31,677 bases of DNA from JAEZVV01 sp036652035 (GCA_036652035.1 JAVVWR010000035.1:1-31677); one strand, 5' to 3'. Counted from the stretch's first letter, positions 14,870-23,920 are shown. Made by a program: numbers and translations. The notes: a model not told the origin generated them from the sequence alone.

Positions 14870-16795
14870 TCAGCCCGCCCGCCGGGAGTCGCGCGCGGGC
14901 GCGGCACCGGCCACGTTGCGCAGGAAGGCGTCGAACATCAGCAGCGTCCACAGCGGCGCGGAGTGATCACGCAGACCCGATTCATGTTCGCTGAGCATGG
15001 CCTTCAAGGTGGCGCGGTTGAACCAGCCGGTGTCGGCCATCGCCTCGCCCAGCACCGCCTGCCGCACCCGCTCCTTGAGCGGACCGCGGAACCAGCGCGC
15101 CAGGGGCACGGCAAAGCCCTGCTTGGGGCGGTACATCACCTCGTGCGGCAGGTAAGGCTCCATCGCCTTCTTGAGCAGCCACTTGCCTTCGTCGCCGCGC
15201 ACTTTCATGGTGGTGGGCAGCGTGGCGAGCCACTCGACCAGCACGTGGTCCATCAGCGGCTCTCGCACCTCGAGCGCGTGGGCCATGCTGGCGCGGTCGA
15301 CCTTGGTGTTGATGTCGCCCACCAGATAGGTCTTGAGGTCGAGGTATTGCACCAGCGAAAGGGGATCGTCGGTCTGGCTGCGAGCGGCATGGGCGCGAAA
15401 GATCTCGGCCGCGTTGTAGCCACCCAGCTGCGCCTTGAGCGAGTTGGAAAAGAGCTTGGCGCGCCCGTCGTCGCGAATGATCGAGACGCCGTGGAAATAG
15501 GCATCGACCGTGTCACGCGCCAAAGCCTGGAATGTGGCCTTGGCCCGCAGCGGACGCGGCGCCCAGTCGGCCTTGGGATAGACCCGGCCGAGCAGGCCGA
15601 ACATGGGGCGGCGCACGGAGAGCGGCAGCGCCGCGCGCAGGCGCTCTTCGGCCATGTGCAGGCGATAGCGGCGGTAGCCCCCCAGGCTCTCGTCACCGCC
15701 GTCGCCCGACAGCGCCACCGTCACGTGCTGGCGCGCGAGCTGGCAGACGCGGTAGGTGGGAATCGCCGAGCTGTCGGCGTAGGGCTCGTCGTAGAGCGTG
15801 GCGAGGGTGTCGATCAGGTCGAAGTCGTCGCTATCGACCCGATCGCTGTGGTGGCAGGTGAAGTAGCGATCGGCGACTTGCTGGGCAAACGCCGATTCGT
15901 CAAAACACCGCTCGGAAAACGAAATCGAACAGGTGTTGACCGGCTCGTCGGAGAGGCCGGCCATCATCGCCACCACCGCGGAGGAATCCACCCCGCCCGA
16001 CAGGAAGGCGCCAAGCGGCACCTCGGCGATCATGCGCAGCCGCACCGATTCGCGCAGACGCTCGACCAGCTCTTCCTGCGCCTCGAGCGCGCCGATCGGG
16101 TTGTCGCCGGTAAAGCGCACGTCCCAGTAGGCGCGCGGCGCGCGCGCCGGTTCGCCGCGGCGCAGGCACAGGCTGTGGCCGGGCGAGAGTTTGCAGGCCC
16201 CCTTGAACACCGTGCGCGGTTCGGCCACGTAGCCGAGCGCGAAATATTCTTCGAGCGCGAGCGGATCGACCTCTCGCGCCAGACCGCCGTGAGCGAGCAA
16301 GGCCTTGAGTTCGGAGCCGAAGATGAACTGGCCGTCGGGCAGCAGCGCGTAATACAGCGGCTTGACGCCCAGGCGGTCGCGCGCGGCGAACAAGGTCTGG
16401 CGGCGCTCGTCCCAGATCACGAAGGCGAACATGCCGCGCAGCCGCAGCACGCAGTCCTCGCCCCAGGCTTCCCAGGCGTGGACGATGACTTCGGTATCGC
16501 TGTGGGTGCGAAAGACGTGGCCGAGCGCCTTGAGCTCGGGCACCAGCGCCTGGAAGTTGTAGATCTCGCCGTTGAAGACCACCACCACCGAGCCGTCTTC
16601 ATTGAAGAGCGGCTGCTGGCCGGTGGCCAGGTCGATGATCGAAAGCCGCCGATGCCCGAGCGCCACGCCGGGGGCGAGATGCATTCCGCCTTCGTCGGGG
16701 CCGCGGTGGTGGAGCGATTCGTTCATCCGGTGCAATACGGCGCGCTCGAGACTGCGCCGGCCCCGCAAATCGATGATGCCAGTGATGCCGCACAT
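14870..16795 (-). CDS. XrtA-associated class II amidotransferase (asparagine synthase-like)
   Basis: A 641-residue glutamine-dependent amidotransferase of the exosortase A-associated type (TIGR03108-like). The start MCGITGIIDL gives the Cys2 nucleophile of the Ntn glutaminase domain; HRGPDEGG (30-37), HRRLSIIDLATGQQPLF (48-64) and FNGEIYNF (74-81) complete it. The synthase domain has the PPi loop SGGVDSS (266-272) and SGDGGDESLGGYRRY. It should hydrolyse glutamine, channel ammonia, and amidate an adenylated carboxylate. In surface polysaccharide clusters the substrate is probably a uronic acid or a precursor rather than aspartate. GGAGA about 7 nt upstream supports the ATG at 16795. A 54-nt spacer separates it from the upstream gene, one of the larger gaps in this part of the operon. 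Confidence 0.95.
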   Translation of the reverse strand: MCGITGIIDLRGRRSLERAVLHRMNESLHHRGPDEGGMHLAPGVALGHRRLSIIDLATGQQPLFNEDGSVVVVFNGEIYNFQALVPELKALGHVFRTHSDTEVIVHAWEAWGEDCVLRLRGMFAFVIWDERRQTLFAARDRLGVKPLYYALLPDGQFIFGSELKALLAHGGLAREVDPLALEEYFALGYVAEPRTVFKGACKLSPGHSLCLRRGEPARAPRAYWDVRFTGDNPIGALEAQEELVERLRESVRLRMIAEVPLGAFLSGGVDSSAVVAMMAGLSDEPVNTCSISFSERCFDESAFAQQVADRYFTCHHSDRVDSDDFDLIDTLATLYDEPYADSSAIPTYRVCQLARQHVTVALSGDGGDESLGGYRRYRLHMAEERLRAALPLSVRRPMFGLLGRVYPKADWAPRPLRAKATFQALARDTVDAYFHGVSIIRDDGRAKLFSNSLKAQLGGYNAAEIFRAHAARSQTDDPLSLVQYLDLKTYLVGDINTKVDRASMAHALEVREPLMDHVLVEWLATLPTTMKVRGDEGKWLLKKAMEPYLPHEVMYRPKQGFAVPLARWFRGPLKERVRQAVLGEAMADTGWFNRATLKAMLSEHESGLRDHSAPLWTLLMFDAFLRNVAGAAPARDSRRAG

Positions 16796-16849
16796 CTTCA
16801 GTTCTCCGGGGAGTGGCGACGTGCGCCAACAAGGGGGAGCCGCTTCATC

Positions 16850-18019
16850 TCAGGCCTCGCTCGCGCCGGCCAGGGCCGAGGCGTGTTGGGGACTGAGAAG
16901 CGAGCGGTAAACACGGTCGTAATCGGCCACCATGCGCTCGATCGCAAAGCCCGATTCGACCGCCGCGCGGGCGCGCCGGCCCAGCGCGCGAGCGGTGTCG
17001 GGCTCGGCCAGCCACTGCAGCAGCACCGCGGCGAGCGCGGCCGGGTCAGCGGGTGGCACCAGGCGACCGGTCAAGCCCTCGGCCACCAGCTCAAGATTGC
17101 CGCCAACCGCAGTGGCCGCCACCGGCAGAGCGCTGGCCTGGGCCTCGAGAATGGTGTTCGAGATGCCCTCCATCAGCGAGGGCAGAACAAAGCCGTCGAG
17201 CCCGCGCAGAACCGCGGGAATGTCGTGGCGCTCGCCCGGCAACCAGGCGAGATCGAGCAGACCGGCCTGGGCCAGCACCGACTCGATCGCCGCGCGCTGC
17301 GAGCCGGCGCCAACGATCGCCAGGCGCAGCCGCTCGCGCGCCGCGCTCGAACCCTGAACCGCAGCGACGAAAGCGCGGGCCAGCGTGAGCTGATCCTTGA
17401 CGACCTCAAGCCGGCCGACGCTACCGACGACGAAATGGCGGGCCTCGAACGGGCAGCCGCTGGGGCGCTCGAAAAATTCGGCCGGATGAAAGCGGCGCGT
17501 ATCGACCCCGTTGTAGATCTGGCTGATTCGGCCCGGAGCCACACCCACTTGCTCGCGCAGATACGTCGCCAGATGGCGCGACAAGGCGATGTAGCGGCTC
17601 ACGCAGGGCCGGTAAAGGCGGCGGATCAGACGATGCCGCGCCGATTTTCCGCTGAGGTCGCTCACGTCCCAGCCGTGTTCGCCATGGACCCGCGCCGGCA
17701 CTCCGGCGATCGCGGCGGCCAGACTCGCTTCGAGCGCGGCGAGGTTGCGGGTGTGGACAATCGCCGGGCGCAGCCGGCCGAACTCGCGCACCAGGCGCGG
17801 GGTGAGCTTCAGGCCGTGGCCCTCGCCCTTGTGGAGCGAGACGAATTCAACATCGGGCCGCTCGATGCGGCGGCGGAACTCGGTCACCTCGGTCAAGGCG
17901 ATCACGGCGTGGCGCCAGCGATCGGCCGGCAAGCGGTTGATCAGATTGACCACGCCATTCTCAAGACCGCCGGTATCGAAGCGGTAGAGCACGTGGGCGA
18001 TGAGAGGCCGCGGATCCAT
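16850..18019 (-). CDS. XrtA-associated sugar transferase stp2 (TIGR03088-like)
   Basis: A 389-residue GT4 enzyme. The opening PLIAHVLYRFDTGGLENGVV (4-23), then NLINRLP, is diagnostic for the stp2 family of PEP-CTERM/EpsH1-system sugar transferases. It also has YNGVDTRRF, FVVGSVGRLEVVKDQLTLAR in the donor domain, and FVLPSLMEGISNTILEAQAS with the E-x7-E pair. It acts in the cytoplasm on lipid-linked EPS intermediates; the sugar is unknown. The start overlaps the exosortase stop by one base (TGATG), so expression is coupled to xrtA. Confidence 0.93.
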   Translation of the reverse strand: MDPRPLIAHVLYRFDTGGLENGVVNLINRLPADRWRHAVIALTEVTEFRRRIERPDVEFVSLHKGEGHGLKLTPRLVREFGRLRPAIVHTRNLAALEASLAAAIAGVPARVHGEHGWDVSDLSGKSARHRLIRRLYRPCVSRYIALSRHLATYLREQVGVAPGRISQIYNGVDTRRFHPAEFFERPSGCPFEARHFVVGSVGRLEVVKDQLTLARAFVAAVQGSSAARERLRLAIVGAGSQRAAIESVLAQAGLLDLAWLPGERHDIPAVLRGLDGFVLPSLMEGISNTILEAQASALPVAATAVGGNLELVAEGLTGRLVPPADPAALAAVLLQWLAEPDTARALGRRARAAVESGFAIERMVADYDRVYRSLLSPQHASALAGASEA

Positions 18020-19608
18020 CAGCGCTGCGCCGTCTGCGTCAGGGCGGATGCAATCGACGGTCCCATCTCGACCATGAAGCGGGCCAGGGTGGCTTGCGCC
18101 GCGGCGCTGGCGGCCTGGCCGGAAGCTCGAGGTCCCAGTCCGTCAGCGGCGGTCGCCACCGTCACCCAGGCCGAGGTATCGCTGCGCCCGCGCCCCCGTT
18201 CGCGGGCGAGGTCGAGCTTGGCAAGCACCTCACTCGGGGTCGAGAACTGCCCCAGCCAATACCACTGCCAGGCCTCGTGCGTGCTGTCTGGCCCGCGCAC
18301 GCGGGCGCGCGTGATTTCGGCGGGATCGGCGTCTTTTCCGGCGAGCTTCAAGCGCCCCCGTTCCAGCTCGACCCAGCGCGGATCGGCCGGGCTGACCAGC
18401 TGGTTGAACGAGTTGACCAGCTCGCTGCCCTGACGCTGGTTGCGATAGAGACCGAGATAGACGCCGACGCGTTGGCCGTCTTTCTCGAACACCTGATAGG
18501 ACTGCGCCGCCGCGCCGCTGATGTGCGGCCGCCAGGCTTGCCAGGTCTGCGGCTGCGGCGCGACTTCGACCCAGCCCGCCGCCGGCGGCACCGCCACCAG
18601 ATCCACCGGGCGCGGGTCGCGACGCGACTCCAGGGCCGCTTCGGCCAGGGGCGGCACGAGCAGAGCCAGCGTGGCAAGCACCGCCGCCAGGGCGATCGGA
18701 GCGGCGCCCAGAACGGCGGGCGGCGGCGCGGGCGGCTCCTGCCCGGCCACCGGGTCTTCGCGCCAGAAGCTTCCGATCCAGAACAGCAGCATCATCACCA
18801 GACCGAAGAAGATCCAGCCGTAGATGATGTGATCGACCCCGGTGGCGATCCGGTTGTTCGAGAAATGACCCAGCATCACGATCAGGTAGGCACGCAGCCA
18901 GTTGGCCACCAGCGGCGTGATGATCGAGGCCAGGATGAAGAGCAGGCGGCGCCGGGTCGAGCGGTACATCAGCCAGGCGTAGACGCAGCCGACCATCAGC
19001 GAGGCGATCAGGTAGCGGATGCCGCTGCAGGCCTCGACCACCGACCACGCACCCGAGGGAATCATGAAGTGATTGCCTTCCCGATAGACCGGCACGCCCG
19101 AGACCTGTAAGGCCATCACGGTGAAGTCGGCGGTCCAGTCGATGAGCTGAGGCACGAGAACCTCGCCAAAGGGAACGGCAAAAAACAAAAAGAGCAGCGG
19201 GATCGCCAAGGCCTTGACCCAGCCCCAGCCGAATAAGGTGAGGACCACGGCCGGCACCATCGCGATCATGGCGAACTGTGACGGCCCGATCGCCGACGCC
19301 AGCTCGCCCGCCAGCCACACCGCGCCAGCGGCGGCCACCAGGATCAGCCCCGGCCACCACGGCCGCGCGGCCACGGCGGCGAGCTGATCGCGTTCGCCCC
19401 ACAGCAGCCAGAGAAAGATCGGGATCACCAGGAAGCAGTGATTGAAGGTCTCGGCGCGGATCCAGATCGCCACCATCGACCGTGTGGTATCGGCATAGAG
19501 CGCGAGCACCGCCAAGAGCACCAGACTCACCATGACCACCGCCAGCCGCGGGCTCATGCGGCGATCGGCGGCGCGGGCGGCCAGGCGGGCTTGAGTATCA
19601 GAGTGCAT
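18019..19608 (-). CDS. xrtA: Exosortase A fused to an EpsI domain
   Basis: A 529-residue inner-membrane cysteine protease/transpeptidase-like enzyme that recognises the PEP-CTERM tail of exported proteins. About eight membrane helices span residues 20-280. The catalytic triad candidates are Cys194 in VVEACSGIRYL, Arg239 in NWLRAYLIV and His260 in GVDHIIYGWIFFG. A proline-rich linker (about 285-297) and one more helix (about 300-325) lead to a periplasmic EpsI/DUF3485 domain to the end; this fusion is normal for the XrtA branch. The ATG at 19608 lies 11 nt inside the upstream stp1 gene. The in-frame extension further upstream is antisense-like and was rejected. No PEP-CTERM protein is encoded in this window, so its substrates lie elsewhere. 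Confidence 0.95.
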   Translation of the reverse strand: MHSDTQARLAARAADRRMSPRLAVVMVSLVLLAVLALYADTTRSMVAIWIRAETFNHCFLVIPIFLWLLWGERDQLAAVAARPWWPGLILVAAAGAVWLAGELASAIGPSQFAMIAMVPAVVLTLFGWGWVKALAIPLLFLFFAVPFGEVLVPQLIDWTADFTVMALQVSGVPVYREGNHFMIPSGAWSVVEACSGIRYLIASLMVGCVYAWLMYRSTRRRLLFILASIITPLVANWLRAYLIVMLGHFSNNRIATGVDHIIYGWIFFGLVMMLLFWIGSFWREDPVAGQEPPAPPPAVLGAAPIALAAVLATLALLVPPLAEAALESRRDPRPVDLVAVPPAAGWVEVAPQPQTWQAWRPHISGAAAQSYQVFEKDGQRVGVYLGLYRNQRQGSELVNSFNQLVSPADPRWVELERGRLKLAGKDADPAEITRARVRGPDSTHEAWQWYWLGQFSTPSEVLAKLDLARERGRGRSDTSAWVTVATAADGLGPRASGQAASAAAQATLARFMVEMGPSIASALTQTAQR

Positions 19609-20824
19609 GGGCTCGCTCACCAGAGAAGGAATCGGATTCCAGCAAGGCATCGAAGCGGGCCAGATTGCGCTCCCAGTCGCGGTCGGCCAGGATGCGGGCG
19701 CGAGCGCGCAGGCCCATGGCTTCGGCGCGGTAGGGCTCCAGCAGTTTGTTGACGCGCGCGAGGTAGTCATCGGCCGTGGCGGCCACGGCGAACTCGACGC
19801 CCGCATGGCCATGAAGGCCTTCGGCGCAGGCCGCCGAGACCACCACCGGGCGGGCCATCGCCATCGCCTCGAGCACCTTGTTCTGGATCCCGCGCGCCAC
19901 CCGCAGCGGCGCCACCACCACCCGCGCGTGCTGAACGTAGGGACGCACGTCGGCCACCTTGCCGGTGACCGTGATGCGCGGGTCGCGCGCCAATTCCAGT
20001 ACCGCCGGAGCGGGGTTCATGCCGACGATCACGAATCGCACCGCGGGGTGCCGCTCGGCGAGCCGCGGCAGAACGTTGCGGGCAAACCAGCTCACCGCGT
20101 CGATATTGGGCCAGTAATCCATCGCGCCGGTAAACACGATCACCTGCTCGCCCGGCGCATACGGCGAAGCGCGATTGACCGCGGGCGCGAAATACGTGGT
20201 GTCGACGCCATTGTCGATCGCGTGCAGTTTGTCAGCCGCCTCCGGCGCCAGCCCGGCAAACAATTGCGCTTCGGCCTCGGTGGCAAAAACGCAGGCCTGC
20301 GAGCGCGCCGCAACCTCGCGCTCGAAGGCGAGCAGGCGTTGGCCTTCGCGGCGGTAGATCCATGACCGTGGCCAGGCATGATCGGCTGCGTACTGGCTCC
20401 ATTTGGCCGAATCGACATCGCAGTAGTCGATCACCGCGTGCAGCGCGGGCAGGCGATCGAGGTATTGCGCCATCACCGCCGAGAACACCACCGCACGCGC
20501 GATGCCGTGCTCGGCCACGGTGGTTTCGACCCAGCGGCGCATCGCCGCGGCGCGGTAATACGGCAGGCTCAGCGCCTCGCCACGGGCCAGACCGGTGAGG
20601 CTCTTGATGCGAGCCAGACGGGGGGGAATCGGCAGAACGCAACTGGCCTGGCAGTAGCGCGCGAGTTCGGACATGTAAGCCAGGTCTTCGGCCTGATCCA
20701 CGAAACAACCCAGAAACACCCGGTAGCGCGAGGCCAGATGCCGCAGCAGGTGAAAGGAGCGGATCTTGTCGCCCTTGTTGGGGGGATAGGGAATGCGGTG
20801 GACGAGGTAGATGAGAGATTCCAT
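19598..20824 (-). CDS. XrtA-associated sugar transferase stp1 (TIGR03087-like)
   Basis: A 408-residue GT4 enzyme with the family-specific opening LIYLVHRIPYPPNKGDKIRS (4-23), then FHLLRHLASRYRVFLGCFVD. The central part has VIDYCDVDSAKWSQYA. The donor half has VIVFTGAMDYWPNIDAVSWF and ARGIQNKVLEAMAMARPVV, with the conserved Glu in LEAMAMA. It sits next to xrtA as in many PEP-CTERM EPS loci. The start at 20824 was chosen because the family begins at this Met; 18 in-frame codons upstream read into the end of the FemAB gene. The 4-nt gap to that gene and the 11-nt overlap with xrtA indicate one transcript. Confidence 0.93.
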   Translation of the reverse strand: MESLIYLVHRIPYPPNKGDKIRSFHLLRHLASRYRVFLGCFVDQAEDLAYMSELARYCQASCVLPIPPRLARIKSLTGLARGEALSLPYYRAAAMRRWVETTVAEHGIARAVVFSAVMAQYLDRLPALHAVIDYCDVDSAKWSQYAADHAWPRSWIYRREGQRLLAFEREVAARSQACVFATEAEAQLFAGLAPEAADKLHAIDNGVDTTYFAPAVNRASPYAPGEQVIVFTGAMDYWPNIDAVSWFARNVLPRLAERHPAVRFVIVGMNPAPAVLELARDPRITVTGKVADVRPYVQHARVVVAPLRVARGIQNKVLEAMAMARPVVVSAACAEGLHGHAGVEFAVAATADDYLARVNKLLEPYRAEAMGLRARARILADRDWERNLARFDALLESDSFSGERAHAL

Positions 20825-20828
20825 GGCC

Positions 20829-21899
20829 TCAACCGAGATGGCGAATGACCCGCGGGCCGATCGCATTGACCAGGACACGCGGCAGCCGCTGCCAGGTCGA
20901 GATCAGCACGCGGTACTTGGGATTGGCCGGGTTGTTCTGCGGCACCGAGTCGCGCTTGAAAAGCTGGAATTCGTAGGCGAGCGGCGTGGGCTCGAAGCCC
21001 CAGTTCTTCTTGAAATCGAAAGATCCAGTACCGCGCTTGGAGCGGCCGTAGTCGAAGGTCTTCACGCCGCGCTCGCAGGCGCGCCGCATCAGCTCCCAGT
21101 ACTTGAAGTCGTTGGCGGCGAGATCGCGCGCGGCGGGCAGATCGCCCGCGTAATACGGCAGGACTTCGTCGCGGAAATAAAAGGAGAGGACCCCCGAGAC
21201 CGGCTGGCCGTTGGCGTCGAGCACGGTCAGCACTTCGGCGTCGGGGCCGAAGGTGGCGAGCAAGGCGTCGAAGTAGCGACGCGGCAGCGCCGGCGTGCCG
21301 TGGCGATGGACGTTGTCGGCGTAGAGCTCGAAAAAACGCGCGGCGTCGCCGTCGATCTCGCTGCGCAGCCCGCGCAGGATGCCTTTTCTCACCATCGCGC
21401 GCTGCTTGCGCGGGATGGCATTGAGATTGGCCTCGACCTCGGGCGCGATCGGCTTGCGAAACGTGACGTACAAGTCCTGCCGCGGCCAGTGCGGTTCGCG
21501 CTCGACCCGGTTGCGCAATTCAAGATGATCGACCCCCAGCTCTTGCGCCCGCGCCACCGCGGCCGCATGCAGGGCCGGCACCGCCGCCGGATCGGTCGCC
21601 GCCACACCGCCATAGACCGCAAACGGCAGGGAGACGAGGGCATGACCGAAGAGCCAGCTTCTCACCTCAGCCAGCGGCAAAACGCCGACGATCTGCCCGT
21701 CACGTTCGGCGAGCAGGTAGTGGGTGCGGTGATCGAACACGCTTTCGATGATGTCGCGCCAGCCAATGCGGTGAAAGAACGTGGCGGGCGGCGCGGCCAG
21801 GACAAACCGGTCCCAGGCGCCGCGATCGGCCTCGGTGAAGGCGCGCACCCGCATCGTCGCGGCCAGTGGCACAGTGGGCAGCAGATCGTCTCGCCTCAT
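20829..21899 (-). CDS. FemAB-family protein, XrtA/PEP-CTERM associated (TIGR03019-like)
   Basis: A 356-residue double-GNAT-fold protein. The first GNAT half starts at MRVRAFTEADRGAWDRFV (16-33) and contains YLLAERDGQIVGVLPLAEVR. The middle has LNAIPRKQRAMVRKGILRGL. The second half has GVLSFYFRDEVLPYYAGDLP, FKYWELMRRACERGVKTFDY and GSFDFKKNWGFEP, all typical of the XrtA-type FemAB family. FemAB proteins transfer amino acids from aminoacyl-tRNA in cell-wall synthesis; in this family the acceptor is not known to me and is presumably an EPS sugar or a sorted protein. The ATG at 21899 overlaps the deacetylase stop (ATGA) and has GGGAG about 6 nt upstream; Met16 is a possible alternative start. Confidence 0.93.
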   Translation of the reverse strand: MRRDDLLPTVPLAATMRVRAFTEADRGAWDRFVLAAPPATFFHRIGWRDIIESVFDHRTHYLLAERDGQIVGVLPLAEVRSWLFGHALVSLPFAVYGGVAATDPAAVPALHAAAVARAQELGVDHLELRNRVEREPHWPRQDLYVTFRKPIAPEVEANLNAIPRKQRAMVRKGILRGLRSEIDGDAARFFELYADNVHRHGTPALPRRYFDALLATFGPDAEVLTVLDANGQPVSGVLSFYFRDEVLPYYAGDLPAARDLAANDFKYWELMRRACERGVKTFDYGRSKRGTGSFDFKKNWGFEPTPLAYEFQLFKRDSVPQNNPANPKYRVLISTWQRLPRVLVNAIGPRVIRHLG

Positions 21900-22753
21900 G
21901 CCAGCTCCCTCGCCCAGGCCTGATCGACCCGGCTCCAGCGGAAATCGGCGAGCAGACGGCATAAGCGTGCCTCGGTTCGATCGAGATTGAGGTAGTGGCG
22001 AAAGCGCGCCTTGGCGCTCGCGCCCTTCACCCGCGGCTGACCGGGGTCGATCTCCCAGGGGTGCAGGTAGAAGATCGCGGCGCGGCGATCGGTCTGGTTG
22101 ACCCGCGCGATCGCCCAGCGCGACACGGCATAGGGAGCGAGGCGGAAATAACCACCGCCGCCCGCGGGCCAGTTGCGACCGGCCAGACGCGCCGTGGTGA
22201 CGGGAATTTCGAGCAGGCCAGACTCGGTGCGCCAGGCAAAGCGCGGCGCGCCGGGCATGCCGTAATGATCGTGAGCGACGGGGTAGACGCTCGAGCTGTA
22301 ACGGTGGCCGGCGGCAGCGAGCTCGTCGAAGGCCCACAGATTGCCGGCTCCGATCGAAAAACTGGGCGCGCGATACCCCTCGACCGGCACCTGGCCGATG
22401 TCTTGCAAGAGCGCGCGGGCGCGGCCAATGTCGGCGCGGAATTCCTCGCGCGACTGCTCGCTCGCGCGCAAATGGCTGTAGCCGTGGCTGGCCAGTTCGT
22501 GCCCGGCGGCCACGATCCGGCGCACCAGCTGCGGGTAGCGCTCGGCGATCCAGCCCAGGGTGAAGAACGTGGCTTGCGCCCCATGCTGATCGAGCCGCTC
22601 GAGCAGGCGCTCGACATTGCGTTCGACCCGGCACGGCAGCCGCTCCCAGTCGGAGCGATCAATGTGCGGCGCAAACGCCGAGACCTGGAACCAGTCCTCG
22701 ACATCGATCGAGAGCGCGTTGCGGATCCGGGGGTCGGTGGCGCAGGTATCCAT
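21896..22753 (-). CDS. XrtA-associated polysaccharide deacetylase (TIGR03006-like)
   Basis: A 285-residue CE4 enzyme with the family-specific opening NALSIDVEDWFQVSAF (12-27), in which the SIDVEDW acidic motif replaces the usual TFDDG. ATFFTLGWIAERYP and GHELASHGYSHLRA give the metal-binding histidines. EGYRAPSFSI carries the catalytic Arg, and FYLHPWEID the C-terminal His. It removes N-acetyl (or similar) groups from EPS amino sugars. There is no signal peptide, so it probably acts on cytoplasmic intermediates. It lies between wecB and femAB, the usual order in these loci: 9 nt after wecB and overlapping femAB by 4 nt. Confidence 0.95.
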   Translation of the reverse strand: MDTCATDPRIRNALSIDVEDWFQVSAFAPHIDRSDWERLPCRVERNVERLLERLDQHGAQATFFTLGWIAERYPQLVRRIVAAGHELASHGYSHLRASEQSREEFRADIGRARALLQDIGQVPVEGYRAPSFSIGAGNLWAFDELAAAGHRYSSSVYPVAHDHYGMPGAPRFAWRTESGLLEIPVTTARLAGRNWPAGGGGYFRLAPYAVSRWAIARVNQTDRRAAIFYLHPWEIDPGQPRVKGASAKARFRHYLNLDRTEARLCRLLADFRWSRVDQAWARELA

Positions 22754-22762
22754 GGTGCAGCC

Positions 22763-23920
22763 TCAGACCAAAGCCAGTGTTCGACGCTGCGCCAGCCAGC
22801 CGGCCAGGTGGCTGGCAATGCGCGGCGCGGCGGCGCCGTCCCAGCCCTCGGGCGAGCGGCCGCGCTTGCCGCCGGTGGCGAGAATCTCATCGACCAAGCG
22901 GGCGATCAAAGCGGCGTCGCGCCCGACCAGGGTGTTGGTGCCCTGGTCGATCGTGATCGGCCGCTCGGTGTTCTCGCGCAAGGTCAGGCAGGGCACGCCC
23001 AGCGCGGTGGTCTCTTCCTGCACCCCGCCGGAGTCGGTCAAGACCAGCGTGGCCGCGCTCATCAGCCCGACCATCTCGCGGTAGCCCTGGGGCGCGAGCA
23101 AGACAATGCGCTCACGCGCGAGCCTCTCGCCCAGCCCGGCGCGTTCGATCGCTGCCCGCGTGCGCGGGTGGAGCGGCCACACCAGGGGCAGTTTTCGGCT
23201 GGCATCGACCAGGATGTCGATCACGGCGGCGAGCGCGGCCGGCTCATCGACGTTCGAGGGCCGATGCAGGGTGACCAGGCCAAAGCCGTGCTCGATCAGG
23301 CCCGTCTCGCATCCCGCCGCGGCCAGCGTCTGCGCCGCGCTGACCGCATTTGGCAGCGCGGCTTGCAACGAGTCGATCATGAGATTGCCGACAAACTCGA
23401 TGCGCTCGGCCGCAATCCCCTCACGCTCAAGGTTGGCGGCGGCGCTGCGCTCGGTGGTATAGAGCAGGTCCGCGATCTGATCGGTCATCAGGCGGTTGAT
23501 TTCCTCCGGCATGCGGCGATCGAAGCTGCGCAGGCCGGCCTCGACGTGGGCCACCGGAACCCCTTTCTTGACCGCCACCAGGGCGCAGGCCAGGGTCGAA
23601 TTGACATCGCCCACCACCACCACGGCGCTGGGCCAATAACGGTCGATCACCGGCTCGAAGCGGCGCATCACCTCGGCGGTCTGCACCGCGTGAGAGGCGG
23701 AGCCGACCTCGAGGTTGACATCCGGCGCAGGCAGGCCAAGGTCGGCAAAGAGCTGATCGCTCAGGGCGTGGTCGTAGTGCTGGCCGGTGTGGACCAGCAC
23801 GGCCGGCGGCGCGCCGGGCGTGGCGGCGAGCGCTCTCAGCAGGGGCGCCATCTTCATGAAATTGGGGCGCGCGCCGACCACGCAGAGGATCGCGCCAGGG
23901 GTGGGATCGGCGTGGCCCAT
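22763..23920 (-). CDS. wecB: UDP-N-acetylglucosamine 2-epimerase (non-hydrolysing)
   Basis: Interconverts UDP-GlcNAc and UDP-ManNAc in the cytoplasm; about 385 residues, the usual length. Motifs: VVGARPNFMKMAPLLRAL near the N-terminus, VHTGQHYDHALSDQLF, GDVNSTLACALVAVK, VAHVEAGLRSFDRRMPEE, LVTLHRPSNVD, and the C-terminal UDP site LTDSGGVQEETTALGVPCLT followed by RENTERPITIDQGTN. The start may be the ATG at 23920 (TGATG overlap with the ATPase stop) or the adjacent GTG at 23923 (GTGA overlap). No UDP-ManNAc dehydrogenase (WecC) is seen nearby, so ManNAc may be used directly. Confidence 0.96.
   Translation of the reverse strand: MGHADPTPGAILCVVGARPNFMKMAPLLRALAATPGAPPAVLVHTGQHYDHALSDQLFADLGLPAPDVNLEVGSASHAVQTAEVMRRFEPVIDRYWPSAVVVVGDVNSTLACALVAVKKGVPVAHVEAGLRSFDRRMPEEINRLMTDQIADLLYTTERSAAANLEREGIAAERIEFVGNLMIDSLQAALPNAVSAAQTLAAAGCETGLIEHGFGLVTLHRPSNVDEPAALAAVIDILVDASRKLPLVWPLHPRTRAAIERAGLGERLARERIVLLAPQGYREMVGLMSAATLVLTDSGGVQEETTALGVPCLTLRENTERPITIDQGTNTLVGRDAALIARLVDEILATGGKRGRSPEGWDGAAAPRIASHLAGWLAQRRTLALV

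Noticed and set aside
16798..16848. 16-codon ATG frame (begins MKRLPLVGARR) filling the gap between stp2 and the amidotransferase gene, with a GAGG upstream
   Set aside because: Too short to separate from chance; it does not overlap the downstream start, unlike the 9748-9816 frame. The gap is adequately explained as a leader carrying the amidotransferase ribosome-binding site.
14963..18433. Very long open frame on the plus strand opposite the amidotransferase, stp2 and exosortase genes
   Set aside because: It is antisense to three clear family members; long stop-free antisense frames are expected in DNA this GC-rich, and the translation has no recognisable domain.
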